Shown one piece after another: positions 15,928 to 24,636 of a DNA stretch of 64,000 bases. Source of the stretch: Bin87 sp965203985. GTDB taxonomy: Bacteria > Chloroflexota > Dehalococcoidia > Lucifugimonadales > UBA3495. Made by a program: the position numbers and the translations under genes. The notes beneath the pieces were generated by a model. That model did no database searches, was not told the DNA's origin, and worked only from the letters and a program-made list of their open reading frames with translations. The stretch is taken from contig CBDBDS010000003.1 of assembly GCA_965203985.1 (NCBI GenBank), positions 186,001 to 250,000 on the forward strand. The letters run 5' to 3'. The number at the start of each line of letters is the position of its first letter. Positions within the stretch are counted from its first letter, which is position 1.

Positions 15928-17277
15928 TCAGGTAGCGGCGCCGTCGAATCCGATTACTTCCGCACGCTGGCGCTGGAAGTTCAGGTACGACCCCTTGGAC
16001 ATCGCCGGGCGGAACGAGGTTGTAACCCGCTTCCCCCCTTCGGCGTTATCCGCCAGCAGGTCGATCACCGACATCGCCATGATCTTTGCGGGATTCACCA
16101 CCGCTTGGTGGTAATCCTTGACCAGATATTCGGAGCTGTGACCCGCTCCTTGTGCGCCGGCGGTATAGGGGTGGATCGCCGGAATTATGTGGCTCAGGTC
16201 ACCCATGTCCGTAGACCCGCCCCGGTTACGCGAGGGCGGCATAATGAGAACGCGGCTCTCCTGTAGCAATCCCTTCGCGTTCGCGCTGAATACGTCCATC
16301 AGGTTCTGGTCGTGCCTCATGGGCAAATAACCCGGTATGTTGGTGATCGACACCGATGCACCCACCGCCAACGCGCCCGACCGGAAGCAGCGATCCACGA
16401 TGTCCGAGTAACGCACCACCGCTTCGGGAGTGCCCGCCCGCACCCGCCATTCCAGCCGCACGTCCGACGGCACCGAGTTTACCGCCTGCCCGCCGTGCGT
16501 CATGATGCCGTGGATCCGCACGGTATCCGGGTCCCGGTAGAGCTCCCGGTTGGCGTTCACCGCCTGTAGCGCGAAGTTGGCCGCGTTCAGCGCGTTGATG
16601 CCCAGGTGCGGCGATGACCCCGCGTGGGCGGCGCGGCCCATGAACTGCACGTACTTGACCACGTGCCCGTTGCTCGTGCCGCCCAAGGCGAAGGAGTGCG
16701 AACCCATGTCGCTGGCGGTGTGGCACATCATCGCGATGTCAATGTCGTCGAACTCACCCAGGCGGATCAACTCCTGCTTGCCGCCCATGAACTCGATCTT
16801 CCCTTGCTCCCGCAGGTCCAGACGCCGCGCGACCTCGATGAACTCTTCGGCCGGCACCGCAAAGGGCACAATCTCCCCGTTCAGTTCGGGCAACACTTCC
16901 GGCGTCGACAGCCCGATCACCGCTCCCAGCATCATTCCGATCTGACAGTTGTGCCCGCAGGCGTGGGCCGCGTTGGTGGTGTCGGCGGCGTGAGGATGGC
17001 CGTCCACGATCAGGCTGTCCAGTTCTCCGATGATTGCCACGCGCGGACCGGTTCCGGCGCCGCCTTTCAGGTTCCCCTTGAGGCCGGTCAACGCCAGGTT
17101 GGCGCGGAACTGCACGCCAAGCTTGGCGAACTGCTCTGCAACGACCCGGGCTGTCCGGTATTCGCTGTATCCCGGCTCGGGGTGTTCCAGGATGTCTTTG
17201 GCCACCGCGATCAGGTCATCGCTGTGCCGGTCGATCGCGGCGCATGCCGCCTGCTTCAGTTCTTCGCGCGTGGCCAT
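15928..17277 (-). CDS. M20-family metal-dependent amidohydrolase (AbgB-like), copy 1
   Basis: 449 residues of the M20D/amidohydrolase group that removes acyl or aminobenzoyl groups from amino acids or cleaves dipeptides. The di-metal site shows in AAHACGHNCQIGMML (His/Cys/His), the catalytic Glu in 'FAVPAEEFIEV', and later ligands in IMTHGG and 'GGSTDMGDLSHIIPAIHPY' with the terminal His in GAGHSSEY. The dimerisation domain with 'VKYVQFMGRAAHAGSSPHLG' is inserted as usual. The gene lies directly downstream of a paralogue (17365-18696) with 87 nt between them. The pair probably acts on two related amides or dipeptides; neither substrate can be named. Confidence 0.9.
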   Translation of the reverse strand: MATREELKQAACAAIDRHSDDLIAVAKDILEHPEPGYSEYRTARVVAEQFAKLGVQFRANLALTGLKGNLKGGAGTGPRVAIIGELDSLIVDGHPHAADTTNAAHACGHNCQIGMMLGAVIGLSTPEVLPELNGEIVPFAVPAEEFIEVARRLDLREQGKIEFMGGKQELIRLGEFDDIDIAMMCHTASDMGSHSFALGGTSNGHVVKYVQFMGRAAHAGSSPHLGINALNAANFALQAVNANRELYRDPDTVRIHGIMTHGGQAVNSVPSDVRLEWRVRAGTPEAVVRYSDIVDRCFRSGALAVGASVSITNIPGYLPMRHDQNLMDVFSANAKGLLQESRVLIMPPSRNRGGSTDMGDLSHIIPAIHPYTAGAQGAGHSSEYLVKDYHQAVVNPAKIMAMSVIDLLADNAEGGKRVTTSFRPAMSKGSYLNFQRQRAEVIGFDGAAT

Positions 17278-17364
17278 GCAGTCCGTTCCGTGTGCGGGAG
17301 GGGAGGTTCGGGCAGTGGATTCTGGTTGTACCGGAGGGAGGTCCCGCAGAATGGGTCGCGGGGG

Positions 17365-18696
17365 TTATTTCTCCGTGTAGGTTTCCTCGGCCGCCAGTCC
17401 CCGCATGAATTTCAGGTATTCCCGTGATGTCATATCGGGCCGGTGGTTTGCGACCACCAAGTTGGCCTCCTTGGCCCCGTCAGCCATCAGGTCGATGACC
17501 GTGGACGCCATGGCTTTCGCTCCGGTCACCACGGCCATCTGGTAGTCCTGGATCACGTAGTCCGCGCCGTGGCCGATCCCCGTGGCACCGCCCACGTAGG
17601 GATGCAGCACGGGCATAATGGCGCTTACGTCGCCCATGTCGGTGCTGCCGGTCCGGTGCTCCGTGCGACCAATATTCTCGACGCCCACCAGCTTTTCGGC
17701 GTTGGCGCGGAATATGGCCTGCATGCGGTCGTCCTGCAGCATGGGCATGTATCCGGGGATGGTCTGAATGGTCACCGTGGCGCCCATCGCCATGGCCCCC
17801 GCCCGCAGGGCGCGGTCGACCTTGCGATTGGCGTCCATGATGGCGTCCAGGGTCTTGCCCCTGACGAAGGTCTCCATCCGCACGTCCGCCGGCACCGCGC
17901 TCACTGCTTCGCCCCCCTTGGTGATGATGGGGTGCACGCGAACCGTGTCGGTGTCCACGAAGGTCTCGCGGTTGAAGTGGATCGCCGACATCGCCAGCGT
18001 CGCCGCGTTCAGCGCGTTGATCCCCAGGTGCGGCGAACCGCCGGCGTGGGCTCCCTTACCCACGAACTGTATCCTCTTGGCAACGGTGCCGTTGTTGGTG
18101 CCCGTGAGGCACAACTGCTTCTCGCTGGGCGCGCTGGTAGTGTGCATCATCATGGCCAGGTGTACGTCGTCGAACTCACCCAGCTTGATGAACTCCGGTT
18201 TGCCGCCCAGGAATTCGATCTTGCCATCCCGGCGCAACTGGGCCCGGTATTCGATCTCGATGTATTCCTCCGCCGGTACCGCCATGGACAAAATGCGCCC
18301 GCTGAGGTGTGGCAGGACGTCGTCCCGCATCAGGGCCCTGGTCACTCCCAGCATCATGGCGATCTGGCAGTGATGCCCGCAGGCGTGGGCCGCGCCCGTG
18401 TCCCCGTTCGCGTGCGGGTGCTCGTTGACGATCAGGCTGTCCAGCTCGCCCATAATCGCCATGCTCGGCCCCTCGCTGCCGCCGATGATTTCTCCGCGCA
18501 GGCCCGTCATTCCCAGGCCGGACCGGAAGGGCACTCCCATCGCTGCGAACTGCTCGCCGACCAGCGCGGCGGTCTTGAATTCCCGGAATCCCGGCTCGGG
18601 GTTGGCCAGGATCTGCTTGGACAGCGTGATCAGTTCCTCGGCGCGGGAATCGATCTCAGCGAATGCCCGGTCCTTCAACTCTTCTTTCGTCGGCAT
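17365..18696 (-). CDS. M20-family metal-dependent amidohydrolase (AbgB-like), copy 2
   Basis: 443 residues, clear paralogue of the next gene. Metal and catalytic positions are kept: GAAHACGHHCQIAMMLG, SMAVPAEEYIEIEY, PIITKGGEAVSAVPADVR, 'HRTGSTDMGDVSAIMPVLHP' and IGHGADYV. The insert domain reads 'RIQFVGKGAHAGGSPHLGIN'. The N-terminal 'MPTKEELKDRAFAEIDSRAE' aligns with 'MATREELKQAACAAIDRHSD' of copy 1, which supports both starts. First gene of the two-gene minus-strand unit. Both are soluble, without a signal peptide, so they act on imported compounds. Confidence 0.9.
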   Translation of the reverse strand: MPTKEELKDRAFAEIDSRAEELITLSKQILANPEPGFREFKTAALVGEQFAAMGVPFRSGLGMTGLRGEIIGGSEGPSMAIMGELDSLIVNEHPHANGDTGAAHACGHHCQIAMMLGVTRALMRDDVLPHLSGRILSMAVPAEEYIEIEYRAQLRRDGKIEFLGGKPEFIKLGEFDDVHLAMMMHTTSAPSEKQLCLTGTNNGTVAKRIQFVGKGAHAGGSPHLGINALNAATLAMSAIHFNRETFVDTDTVRVHPIITKGGEAVSAVPADVRMETFVRGKTLDAIMDANRKVDRALRAGAMAMGATVTIQTIPGYMPMLQDDRMQAIFRANAEKLVGVENIGRTEHRTGSTDMGDVSAIMPVLHPYVGGATGIGHGADYVIQDYQMAVVTGAKAMASTVIDLMADGAKEANLVVANHRPDMTSREYLKFMRGLAAEETYTEK

Positions 18697-18825
18697 CCCA
18701 CGCCCTCCGGGGCAATCTCAGGCCACCCTCGGCGACCGCCCGCGAATGGTAACATAACCTGCCGCCGGTGCCTATTCAGCGTGTGAGCAACCACCGCCGC
18801 ACGCGCCCGGTTTCGTGAATCGTCA

Positions 18826-18945
18826 GCAGCAGGATTTACGGGATTTTATGATTGGGCAGGATTGGAAAGCTCTCCGTCACAAAACGGTTCCAATCCTGAT
18901 AATCCCTGAATCTTGAAAATCCTGATTCTGACGTTTCCCCGCCGC
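18826..18945. repeat. Dispersed AATCCTG/CAGGATT palindromic repeat, copy 1
   Basis: The left part has CAGGATTTACGGGATTTTAT and GGGCAGGATTGGAA; the right part has GGTTCCAATCCTGATAATCC and AAAATCCTGATTCTGACG. The halves are inverted relative to each other, so the element can fold as a long imperfect hairpin. Related copies are at 25605, 28320, 30655, 38160 and 55965. It fills the gap before the glycerate kinase gene. Confidence 0.7.
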
Positions 18946-18974
18946 AAACCGGGTACGCGTGAGATAATCCAAGC

Positions 18975-20120
18975 ATGGCGCTACGAATAGTTATCTCTCC
19001 ACAGGCATTCAAGCACAGCATCGGTGCGCGGGAAGCTGCGCTGGCCATTCAGCGGGGTGTCCTCCGCGCCGCGCCCGACGCCGAAACCGTCCTCATCCCC
19101 GTGGCCGACGGCGGGGATGGGACATTGGCCGCGCTCATCGACACCACCGGCGGCAGCTATCGTGAGGCCACGGTGACCGGTCCTTTAGGCGATCCGATGG
19201 TTGCCCGCTGGGGTGTTATGGGCGACGGCGTAACCGCTGTAATCGAGATGGCTCTGGCGTCGGGACTGGCCCTGATCCCCGACGACCGGCGCGACCCGCG
19301 CCGCGCCACCACCTACGGCACCGGAGAACTGATCCGCGCCGCGCTGGACGACGGCTACCGGCGCATCATCGTCGGGCTAGGTGGCAGCGCAACCAACGAC
19401 GGCGGGACCGGCATGGCGTCCGCACTGGGCGCTCGGTTCCTGGATGCGAGTGGTGATCAGTTGCCACCAGGCGGGGCCGCTTTGGTCAGCCTGGTTCACG
19501 TGGACGTCGCCGCGTTGCACCCCGCGTTGTCCGAAACCACCATCATCGGAGCCACCGACGTGACCAACCCCCTGTGCGGCGAAACGGGCGCGTCCGCGAT
19601 CTTCGGGCCGCAGAAAGGAGCCACCCCCGAAATGGTGTCCGAATTGGACGGCTGTTTGGCGAATTATGCGCGCGTGGTCCGGTCTGACCTGGGCCTGGAC
19701 GTGCTGCACACCCCCGGCTCCGGCGCGGCCGGCGGCTTGGGCGCGGGCCTGATCGCATTCGCCGGCGCCGAATTGCGCTCGGGCATCGACATGGTCTGCG
19801 ACGTGCTCGATTTCGACCGTCACGCGCCGGGAGCCGACTTCGTTATCACCGGAGAGGGGCGGGCTGATCGCTCCACGGCGTTCGACAAGGCTCCGGTGGG
19901 TATCGCCCGCCGCGCTCGTCAATTTGGCGTCCCCACCGTGCTGATGGCCGGCAGCTTGGGACCAGGTTACGAAACCCTTTACGACCACGGAATCGACGCC
20001 ATCCTGCCCATAGCGGAGGAACCGGCGGACCTTGATTCCAGTCTCCTCCGCGGCTCGGAACTGCTGGAAAGGGCCGCCGAGCGGGCTATCCGGCTCTACG
20101 GGCTGGGACGTAACCGCTGA
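18975..20120 (+). CDS. glxK: Glycerate kinase (GlxK/GarK family, glycerate 2-kinase)
   Basis: 381 residues, usual length. Transfers phosphate from ATP to D-glycerate, feeding glycolysis from glyoxylate or sugar-acid breakdown. Family motifs: 'VISPQAFKHSIGAREAALAI', 'IPVADGGDGTLAAL', ATTYGTGELI, 'VGLGGSATNDGGTGMASALG', 'GATDVTNPLCGETGASAIFG', 'TPGSGAAGGLGAGLIAF' and 'DFVITGEGRADRSTAFDKAP'. A GAGATAATCC sequence lies about 10 nt before the ATG and there is no Shine-Dalgarno, which suggests a very short leader. The next gene overlaps the stop by one base. Confidence 0.95.
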   Translation: MALRIVISPQAFKHSIGAREAALAIQRGVLRAAPDAETVLIPVADGGDGTLAALIDTTGGSYREATVTGPLGDPMVARWGVMGDGVTAVIEMALASGLALIPDDRRDPRRATTYGTGELIRAALDDGYRRIIVGLGGSATNDGGTGMASALGARFLDASGDQLPPGGAALVSLVHVDVAALHPALSETTIIGATDVTNPLCGETGASAIFGPQKGATPEMVSELDGCLANYARVVRSDLGLDVLHTPGSGAAGGLGAGLIAFAGAELRSGIDMVCDVLDFDRHAPGADFVITGEGRADRSTAFDKAPVGIARRARQFGVPTVLMAGSLGPGYETLYDHGIDAILPIAEEPADLDSSLLRGSELLERAAERAIRLYGLGRNR

Positions 20121-20566
20121 TGTCGGCGTTTATCCTGGCTATGGAGCATTGGCTACCCCGGCAACCCGAGGACGTGTTCGATTTCTACGCCGACGCCTTC
20201 AACCTGGAACGATTGACCCCGCCCTGGCTGCGCTTTGAGGTCGTCACTCCGGCTCCGATCACCATGCGCTCGGGTGCGGAAATCGACTACCGCCTGCGCC
20301 TGCACGGCCTGCGCTTGAAATGGCGCAGCCGCATCACGGCCTGGGACCCGCCCCACCGTTTCGTCGACGAGCAAGTACGCGGGCCGTATCGTACCTGGAT
20401 CCACGAGCACACTTTCACGCCCCACGAAGGCGGCACCCTTGTCGGCGATCACGTGCAATACGCCATGTTCGGCGGATGGCTGGCCGACCGCCTGTTGGTT
20501 CGCCGCGACCTCAGGCGAATTTTCGCCTTCCGGCAGCAGCGCCTCGCGGAAATCTTCGGAGGCTAG
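20120..20566 (+). CDS. SRPBCC (START-like) family protein
   Basis: 148 residues with the helix-grip fold pattern of SRPBCC proteins: 'EHWLPRQPEDVFDFYADAFN', 'RLRLHGLRLKWRSRITAWDP', 'RFVDEQVRGPYRTWIHEHTF', GGTLVGDHVQYAMFGG and a C-terminal amphipathic helix (RRDLRRIFAFRQQRLAEIF). This matches the cyclase/ligand-binding CDS group often annotated as SRPBCC or cell-division inhibitor-like; the ligand is unknown. It is translationally coupled to glycerate kinase (TGATG overlap). Confidence 0.8.
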   Translation: MSAFILAMEHWLPRQPEDVFDFYADAFNLERLTPPWLRFEVVTPAPITMRSGAEIDYRLRLHGLRLKWRSRITAWDPPHRFVDEQVRGPYRTWIHEHTFTPHEGGTLVGDHVQYAMFGGWLADRLLVRRDLRRIFAFRQQRLAEIFGG

Positions 20567-20607
20567 GATGGGCCGCTACAGCGCGCAGTTTCACACGCGT
20601 CCACCTT

Positions 20608-20698
20608 GTCATCGCGAGGAGCGAAGCGACGTGGCGATCTCGTTCCCGAAGTAGCGTTCCTTGCCCCAACGAGATTGCCGCGCTGCGCTCGCAATGAC
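20608..20698. repeat. REP-like repeat pair (GTCATCGCGAGGAGCGAAGCGAC type)
   Basis: The left arm GTCATCGCGAGGAGCGAAGC at 20608 and the inverted right arm (GAGATTGCCGCGCTGCGCTC, then GCAATGAC) at 20671-20698 form a palindromic pair after the SRPBCC gene. Single arms of the same family occur at 30780-30808 and 63281-63310. Confidence 0.75.
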
Positions 20699-20754
20699 GG
20701 TTTCGGTCAAATTGGGTACGCGGGAGCGCGCGCAGTCGGTCGCGCGCGGTCCGG

Positions 20755-21156
20755 TCAGTTAACGCGCGAGGACACGAACTCCAGCACGATCCCCGCCAGC
20801 TCCATCGCCCGTTCCGCGTCCACGTCATCGAACGCCTCCGACGGTATCCCGCTGGGAAGGTATTCCGGATACCTGGTGATGTCGTAGTACTTGTCCAGCT
20901 GACGCGCGTCCGCCTTGATGGTGTCGAAGAACATCTCGAAGATCTTGGCGTCTTCGCACAGGTCGATCAGGGAGTTGCCCCACACGTCTTCCGCTCCCCG
21001 CCGGTACAGGTAGGCTTTCACCGCCTTCTCCGCAGCCTGCTGGCTCAGGAAACAGGCAACGTTGTAGCGTCCGCCTCCCCGGTTGAAACCCGCGTCCTCA
21101 AGGTCCTGCTCCGCCTGTCGAAACCAGCGAGCGCCTTCCGCCACGAAATCAGGCAT
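20755..21156 (-). CDS. HEPN-domain protein
   Basis: 133 residues of the HEPN family (four-helix bundle). The N-terminal 'RWFRQAEQDLEDAGF', the central 'YNVACFLSQQAAEKAVKAYL' and the C-terminal YYDITRYPEYLPSG are characteristic of HEPN partners of minimal nucleotidyltransferases. The R-X4-6-H RNase motif of HEPN toxins is not visible; 'TRYPEY' takes that region, as in the MNT-paired subfamily. Its start overlaps the upstream NTase-like gene by 8 nt, giving a classic two-gene pair. It could be a toxin-antitoxin module or a regulatory pair. Confidence 0.85.
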   Translation of the reverse strand: MPDFVAEGARWFRQAEQDLEDAGFNRGGGRYNVACFLSQQAAEKAVKAYLYRRGAEDVWGNSLIDLCEDAKIFEMFFDTIKADARQLDKYYDITRYPEYLPSGIPSEAFDDVDAERAMELAGIVLEFVSSRVN

Positions 21157-21490
21157 CGAAAATCACCCTTCCTTGCTTGCAGGCCTGGTACAGAGCCGGC
21201 AGCGTGTCTTGCAACTCTGCGAATTCTGCCGGCGTGTAGACCTGAGCCGTCATGCCGACCTGCGAACCGATGTGGTAGGAGAAGAAATCCGCGCGCCGCC
21301 CGAACGGTCGGTCCGTGTCATGGACAAACACCAAGTCGATGGTGCTGGCCGGCGAGTAGTCGCCGCTGACCATGTCGCCGGTCAAAATCGCCTTCTCGAT
21401 CCCCAGCGTGGGCAGCACGTCCATGATCTCGGACAGCTGCTGTTCCATCATTTGGCGCCGGAACTGGATGAACCCTACTCGCATCGGCAT
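21149..21490 (-). CDS. Degenerate minimal nucleotidyltransferase (MNT-like), HEPN partner
   Basis: 113 residues with a pol-beta NTase-like fold: an N-terminal helix, then 'KAILTGDMVSGDYSPASTID' and LVFVHDTDRPFG. The canonical motif is G-S-X10-D-X-D. Here the Ser after Gly is Asp and the first catalytic Asp is Thr (S-T-I-D-L instead of S-D-I-D-L), so transferase activity is doubtful. The gene starts 4 nt after the lutC stop codon, with AGGAG inside the end of lutC, so it is read from the lut operon. The pairing with HEPN is the main reason for the assignment. Confidence 0.68.
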   Translation of the reverse strand: MPMRVGFIQFRRQMMEQQLSEIMDVLPTLGIEKAILTGDMVSGDYSPASTIDLVFVHDTDRPFGRRADFFSYHIGSQVGMTAQVYTPAEFAELQDTLPALYQACKQGRVIFDA

Positions 21491-21494
21491 TGGC

Positions 21495-22277
21495 CTACTC
21501 CTTGTTCAGCAGCACCATGTGGACCTCACGCGGCCCGTGCACGCCCACCACTATCGTCTGTTCAATGTCGGCGGTCCGACTGGGGCCGGTGATGAAGTTC
21601 AGGTAGCTGCCCATCTCACCGCCGTCCCTTACGTACTCCAGCCGCCGCAGCGCGAACAGATCGTCCAGCGTGCCGACAATGTCCGACGGCCGGACGATGG
21701 CCACGTGCACCGGCGGCACCACCGACACCAGGCGGCTCAGGCCCCGCCTGGGCAGCACGACTACCGAGCCGGTTTCAGCAATGGCGTAGTCGGCCCCGGT
21801 GATGCCCATGCCCGATTCCGCCAGCCGTTGCCGCACTTCGGTCCGGCTGGCGGGGCCGTCGTACACGGCGGGCCAGCAGAGTCCGCCGGCGCCCGCGACG
21901 GCAGCGTCCACCGGTACCGTGTCGAACACCGACTGCTCCGATCTGGCCACCGACGTGACCCCCATCCTCCGCACCAACGACGTAACATAATCCAGCGCTT
22001 CCTCTGCCCCTTCGCATCGCTGCACGTTCCATCCCCGGAGCCCTGCGGTCGCCGCCAATTGGTCCAGGAGTTCGAGCCTTGTCTGCGCAATGAGGTCTCG
22101 CGCCGCCTCCGCCTGCGCCTCGATCTCAGGCAACTCCTGTGTCAGCGCCTCGTATGGCTCTGCGGGCGGCCCGCTTTGCCGGCCCAGGGCCGCACGCACC
22201 GTTTCCCTGAATTGCTCCGATGGGATACCCAACGAGCCGCCCGAAGACCCGGTAACACGATTGAACGGGATACCCAT
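21495..22277 (-). CDS. lutC: LUD-domain lactate utilisation protein C
   Basis: 260 residues, LUD/LutC family. 'ADYAIAETGSVVVLPRRGLS' and 'VVPPVHVAIVRPSDIVGTLD' with 'GSYLNFITGPSRTADIEQTI' and VVGVHGPREVHMVLL are the family core. Together with LutA and LutB it forms the iron-sulfur L-lactate dehydrogenase complex that oxidises lactate to pyruvate in the cytoplasm. It starts 3 nt after the lutB stop. Assignment to lactate rests on the complete lutABC set; related operons can act on other 2-hydroxy acids. Confidence 0.92.
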   Translation of the reverse strand: MGIPFNRVTGSSGGSLGIPSEQFRETVRAALGRQSGPPAEPYEALTQELPEIEAQAEAARDLIAQTRLELLDQLAATAGLRGWNVQRCEGAEEALDYVTSLVRRMGVTSVARSEQSVFDTVPVDAAVAGAGGLCWPAVYDGPASRTEVRQRLAESGMGITGADYAIAETGSVVVLPRRGLSRLVSVVPPVHVAIVRPSDIVGTLDDLFALRRLEYVRDGGEMGSYLNFITGPSRTADIEQTIVVGVHGPREVHMVLLNKE

Positions 22278-22280
22278 GCG

Positions 22281-23741
22281 TTAGTCCCCGGAGCGGTTCG
22301 ACTGCTGGCCGGCCAGCTCGTCCCGCCAGATTTCCGAGAATGATCGAGGTGCGGGAACTGGCAGATCCCGCGACCGCGTCCAACGGGACACCAACGGGAT
22401 GCGCGTGCGGCCCAGCAGGCCGCCTTTCGCCATGGGGGCCAGCAATCGTCGGCCAATCCTGCGCCCGATATTTAACAACCGCGGACTGGACATAACGGAG
22501 GCAAACCCCCGCGCCAGCAGGCTCTCCGTGTCCGAGCCCGTTCCCTGGTAATTTTCCGGCCCCTCGGCGATGTTGTGTCGCAGATGCAGCAGCATCCTGG
22601 GAATGTTGATTTGAACCGGGCAGGCGTCCCGGCACGCCCCGCATAGCGTCGAAGCGTTAGGCAGATCCTTGGCCTGTCCCACTCCCACCAGCCCCGGCGT
22701 TACTATGGATCCGATCGGCCCGGGATACACCCACCCATAGGCGTGGCCGCCCACCCGCTGGTAAACCGGACACACGTTCAGGCACGCCCCGCAGCGGATG
22801 CAGTAAAGCGACTCGCGCAGCGCAGGATCGACCAACAGCCGGCTGCGCCCGTTGTCCACGATCACCAGATGAAATTCCTCCGGCCCGTCCTCATCCTCGG
22901 CGCGACGTGGCCCGGTGACCATGCTCATGTATGACGTGATGCGCTGACCCGTCGCCGAACGCGGCAGCAGCCTCAGAAACACCGCCAGGTCCTGCAACGA
23001 CGGGATCACTTTCTCCATGCCGGCCAGGCCCACGTGGACCCGCGGCGCGGAGGTGCACAACCGGCCGTTCCCTTCGTTGGTGATAATCACCAGCGAGCCG
23101 GTTTCCGCAACCAGGAAATTTGCCCCGCTGATGCCCATGTCGGCGTCCAGGAACTTCTGGCGCAGCACCACCCGGGCTATGCGCGCCATCTCCTCGATGT
23201 CATCCGAATACGGCACGCCCAGTTGATCCGCAAACAGTTGGGCCACTTGCCCCCGGGTCTTGTGCAGCGCCGGCGCCACCAGGTGGGAAGGCGTCTCGTC
23301 GGCCAACTGGATGATGTACTCGCCCAGGTCGGTTTCGAACACGTCGATACCCCGCGCCTCCAGCACGTGGTTGAGGCCAAGTTCCTCGGACACCATCGAC
23401 TTGCTCTTCGTGACTGTCCGCACGTCGTTCGCGCGCGCGATCTCGGACACGATGGCATTGGCCTGCTCTGCGTCAACGGCAAAATGCACTCGCCCGCCGG
23501 CCGCGTTCACGTTCCGCTCCAGCATCTCCAGGTAGTAGTCCAGGTGCCCGATGGTGTGTTCCTTGATCCGACGGGCCTGCACTCGCCACTGCTCCCACAC
23601 TTCGGGAGTAACCTCTTCGATAGCCTCCCGCCGCGTCCCGTCAAAACCCGCGCCCGCCCGGCGCAACGCCTGGCGCAGTTGGGCATCCTTCACCGCCGCC
23701 TGGGACGCGGGCACGAATTGTCGGGTCACGACCTCCGCCAT
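22281..23741 (-). CDS. lutB: Iron-sulfur lactate dehydrogenase subunit LutB
   Basis: 486 residues. The N-terminal LUD domain has 'SKSMVSEELGLNHVLEARGI', 'VFETDLGEYIIQLADETPSH' and 'ANFLVAETGSLVIITNEGNG'. The ferredoxin-like part has two Cys sets, CIRCGACLNVCPVY near residue 310 and CGACRDACPVQINIP near residue 365, each ending in the CP of a [4Fe-4S] site. The C-terminal tail is the DUF3390-type extension with RTRIPLVSRWTR. Middle gene of lutABC with 2-3 nt gaps on both sides. Confidence 0.94.
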   Translation of the reverse strand: MAEVVTRQFVPASQAAVKDAQLRQALRRAGAGFDGTRREAIEEVTPEVWEQWRVQARRIKEHTIGHLDYYLEMLERNVNAAGGRVHFAVDAEQANAIVSEIARANDVRTVTKSKSMVSEELGLNHVLEARGIDVFETDLGEYIIQLADETPSHLVAPALHKTRGQVAQLFADQLGVPYSDDIEEMARIARVVLRQKFLDADMGISGANFLVAETGSLVIITNEGNGRLCTSAPRVHVGLAGMEKVIPSLQDLAVFLRLLPRSATGQRITSYMSMVTGPRRAEDEDGPEEFHLVIVDNGRSRLLVDPALRESLYCIRCGACLNVCPVYQRVGGHAYGWVYPGPIGSIVTPGLVGVGQAKDLPNASTLCGACRDACPVQINIPRMLLHLRHNIAEGPENYQGTGSDTESLLARGFASVMSSPRLLNIGRRIGRRLLAPMAKGGLLGRTRIPLVSRWTRSRDLPVPAPRSFSEIWRDELAGQQSNRSGD

Positions 23742-23743
23742 GT

Positions 23744-24544
23744 CTAACCCGCCCCGCCGTCCAGGACTTGAGCGATATGCCGCACGCGGAGCGGCAATCT
23801 CTGTCGGCTCACGGCCCCGCCGATGTGCATCAGGCAGCCCATGTCACACGCCGTCAGGGTGTTTGCCCCGCTGGCCGTAGCCGCGGCAACCTTGTCGGCC
23901 AGCATCTCCTCCGAGATGTGCGGATATTTCACCGCAAACGTCCCGCCGAACCCGCAGCATTGCTCTGCATCGGGCAGTTCAACGCGCTCCACGCCCGGCG
24001 CGGCGTCCAGCAACCTCTGCGGAGCCTCTTTGACCTCCATCTCGCGCAACAGGTGGCACGATGGGTGATAAGCAACTTTGGTCCCGCCTTGCGTGCTCTC
24101 CACCGCTGCGGGCTCATAGCCGACCACGTCGACCAGGAATTCTGTGAATTCATGGACGCGTTGGCTGAGATCTTTCGCCCGCTCCAGCATTTCCGGGTCG
24201 TCCGCGAACAGGTCCAGGTAAAACACCCGCATCATCGCGCCGCAGGAGCCCGAGGGCACGACCACATATTCGCGGTCGCTCAGGATATCCAGCGTGCGCT
24301 CCGCCAACTTCCGCGCCTCTGCCGTGAAACCGGAGTTGTACAGGGGCTGGCCGCAACAGGTCTGGCCTTCCGGGAAGTCGACATCGACTCCGGCATTCTT
24401 GAGCACCCGCACCACGCTGACCCCAACTTCTGGATAAAGCTGGTCAACGATGCAGGTGACGAAAAGGGACGCCCGAATGGGTTGCGGCTGGCTCAAATCA
24501 AATCCTCGTTCGCGGCGCCGCAAGGTTAGCAGAGTGCTACCCAT
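23744..24544 (-). CDS. lutA: Iron-sulfur oxidoreductase subunit LutA (GlpC-like CCG domains)
   Basis: 266 residues with two cysteine-rich CCG domains: 'ASLFVTCIVDQLYPEVGVSV' and 'GQTCCGQPLYNSGFTAEARK' in the first half, 'KVAYHPSCHLLREMEV' and 'DAEQCCGFGGTFAVKYPHIS' with TACDMGCLMHIGG in the second. These bind an unusual [4Fe-4S] cluster in heterodisulfide-reductase-like proteins. Most LutA proteins start just before ALFVTC; the ATG at 24544 adds about 25 residues and has no good ribosome site, so the true start may be further in, but no ATG lies closer. First gene of the lutABC-MNT-HEPN unit. Confidence 0.92.
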   Translation of the reverse strand: MGSTLLTLRRRERGFDLSQPQPIRASLFVTCIVDQLYPEVGVSVVRVLKNAGVDVDFPEGQTCCGQPLYNSGFTAEARKLAERTLDILSDREYVVVPSGSCGAMMRVFYLDLFADDPEMLERAKDLSQRVHEFTEFLVDVVGYEPAAVESTQGGTKVAYHPSCHLLREMEVKEAPQRLLDAAPGVERVELPDAEQCCGFGGTFAVKYPHISEEMLADKVAAATASGANTLTACDMGCLMHIGGAVSRQRLPLRVRHIAQVLDGGAG

Positions 24545-24636
24545 CGGACAAGGCGGGCATGCCGCGCGGTCTTGGTCTGAGCCCGGTCGCTGGGTATCAT
24601 AGTGCCGCCATCATCTTCTTGGACCGGAGCGCAACT

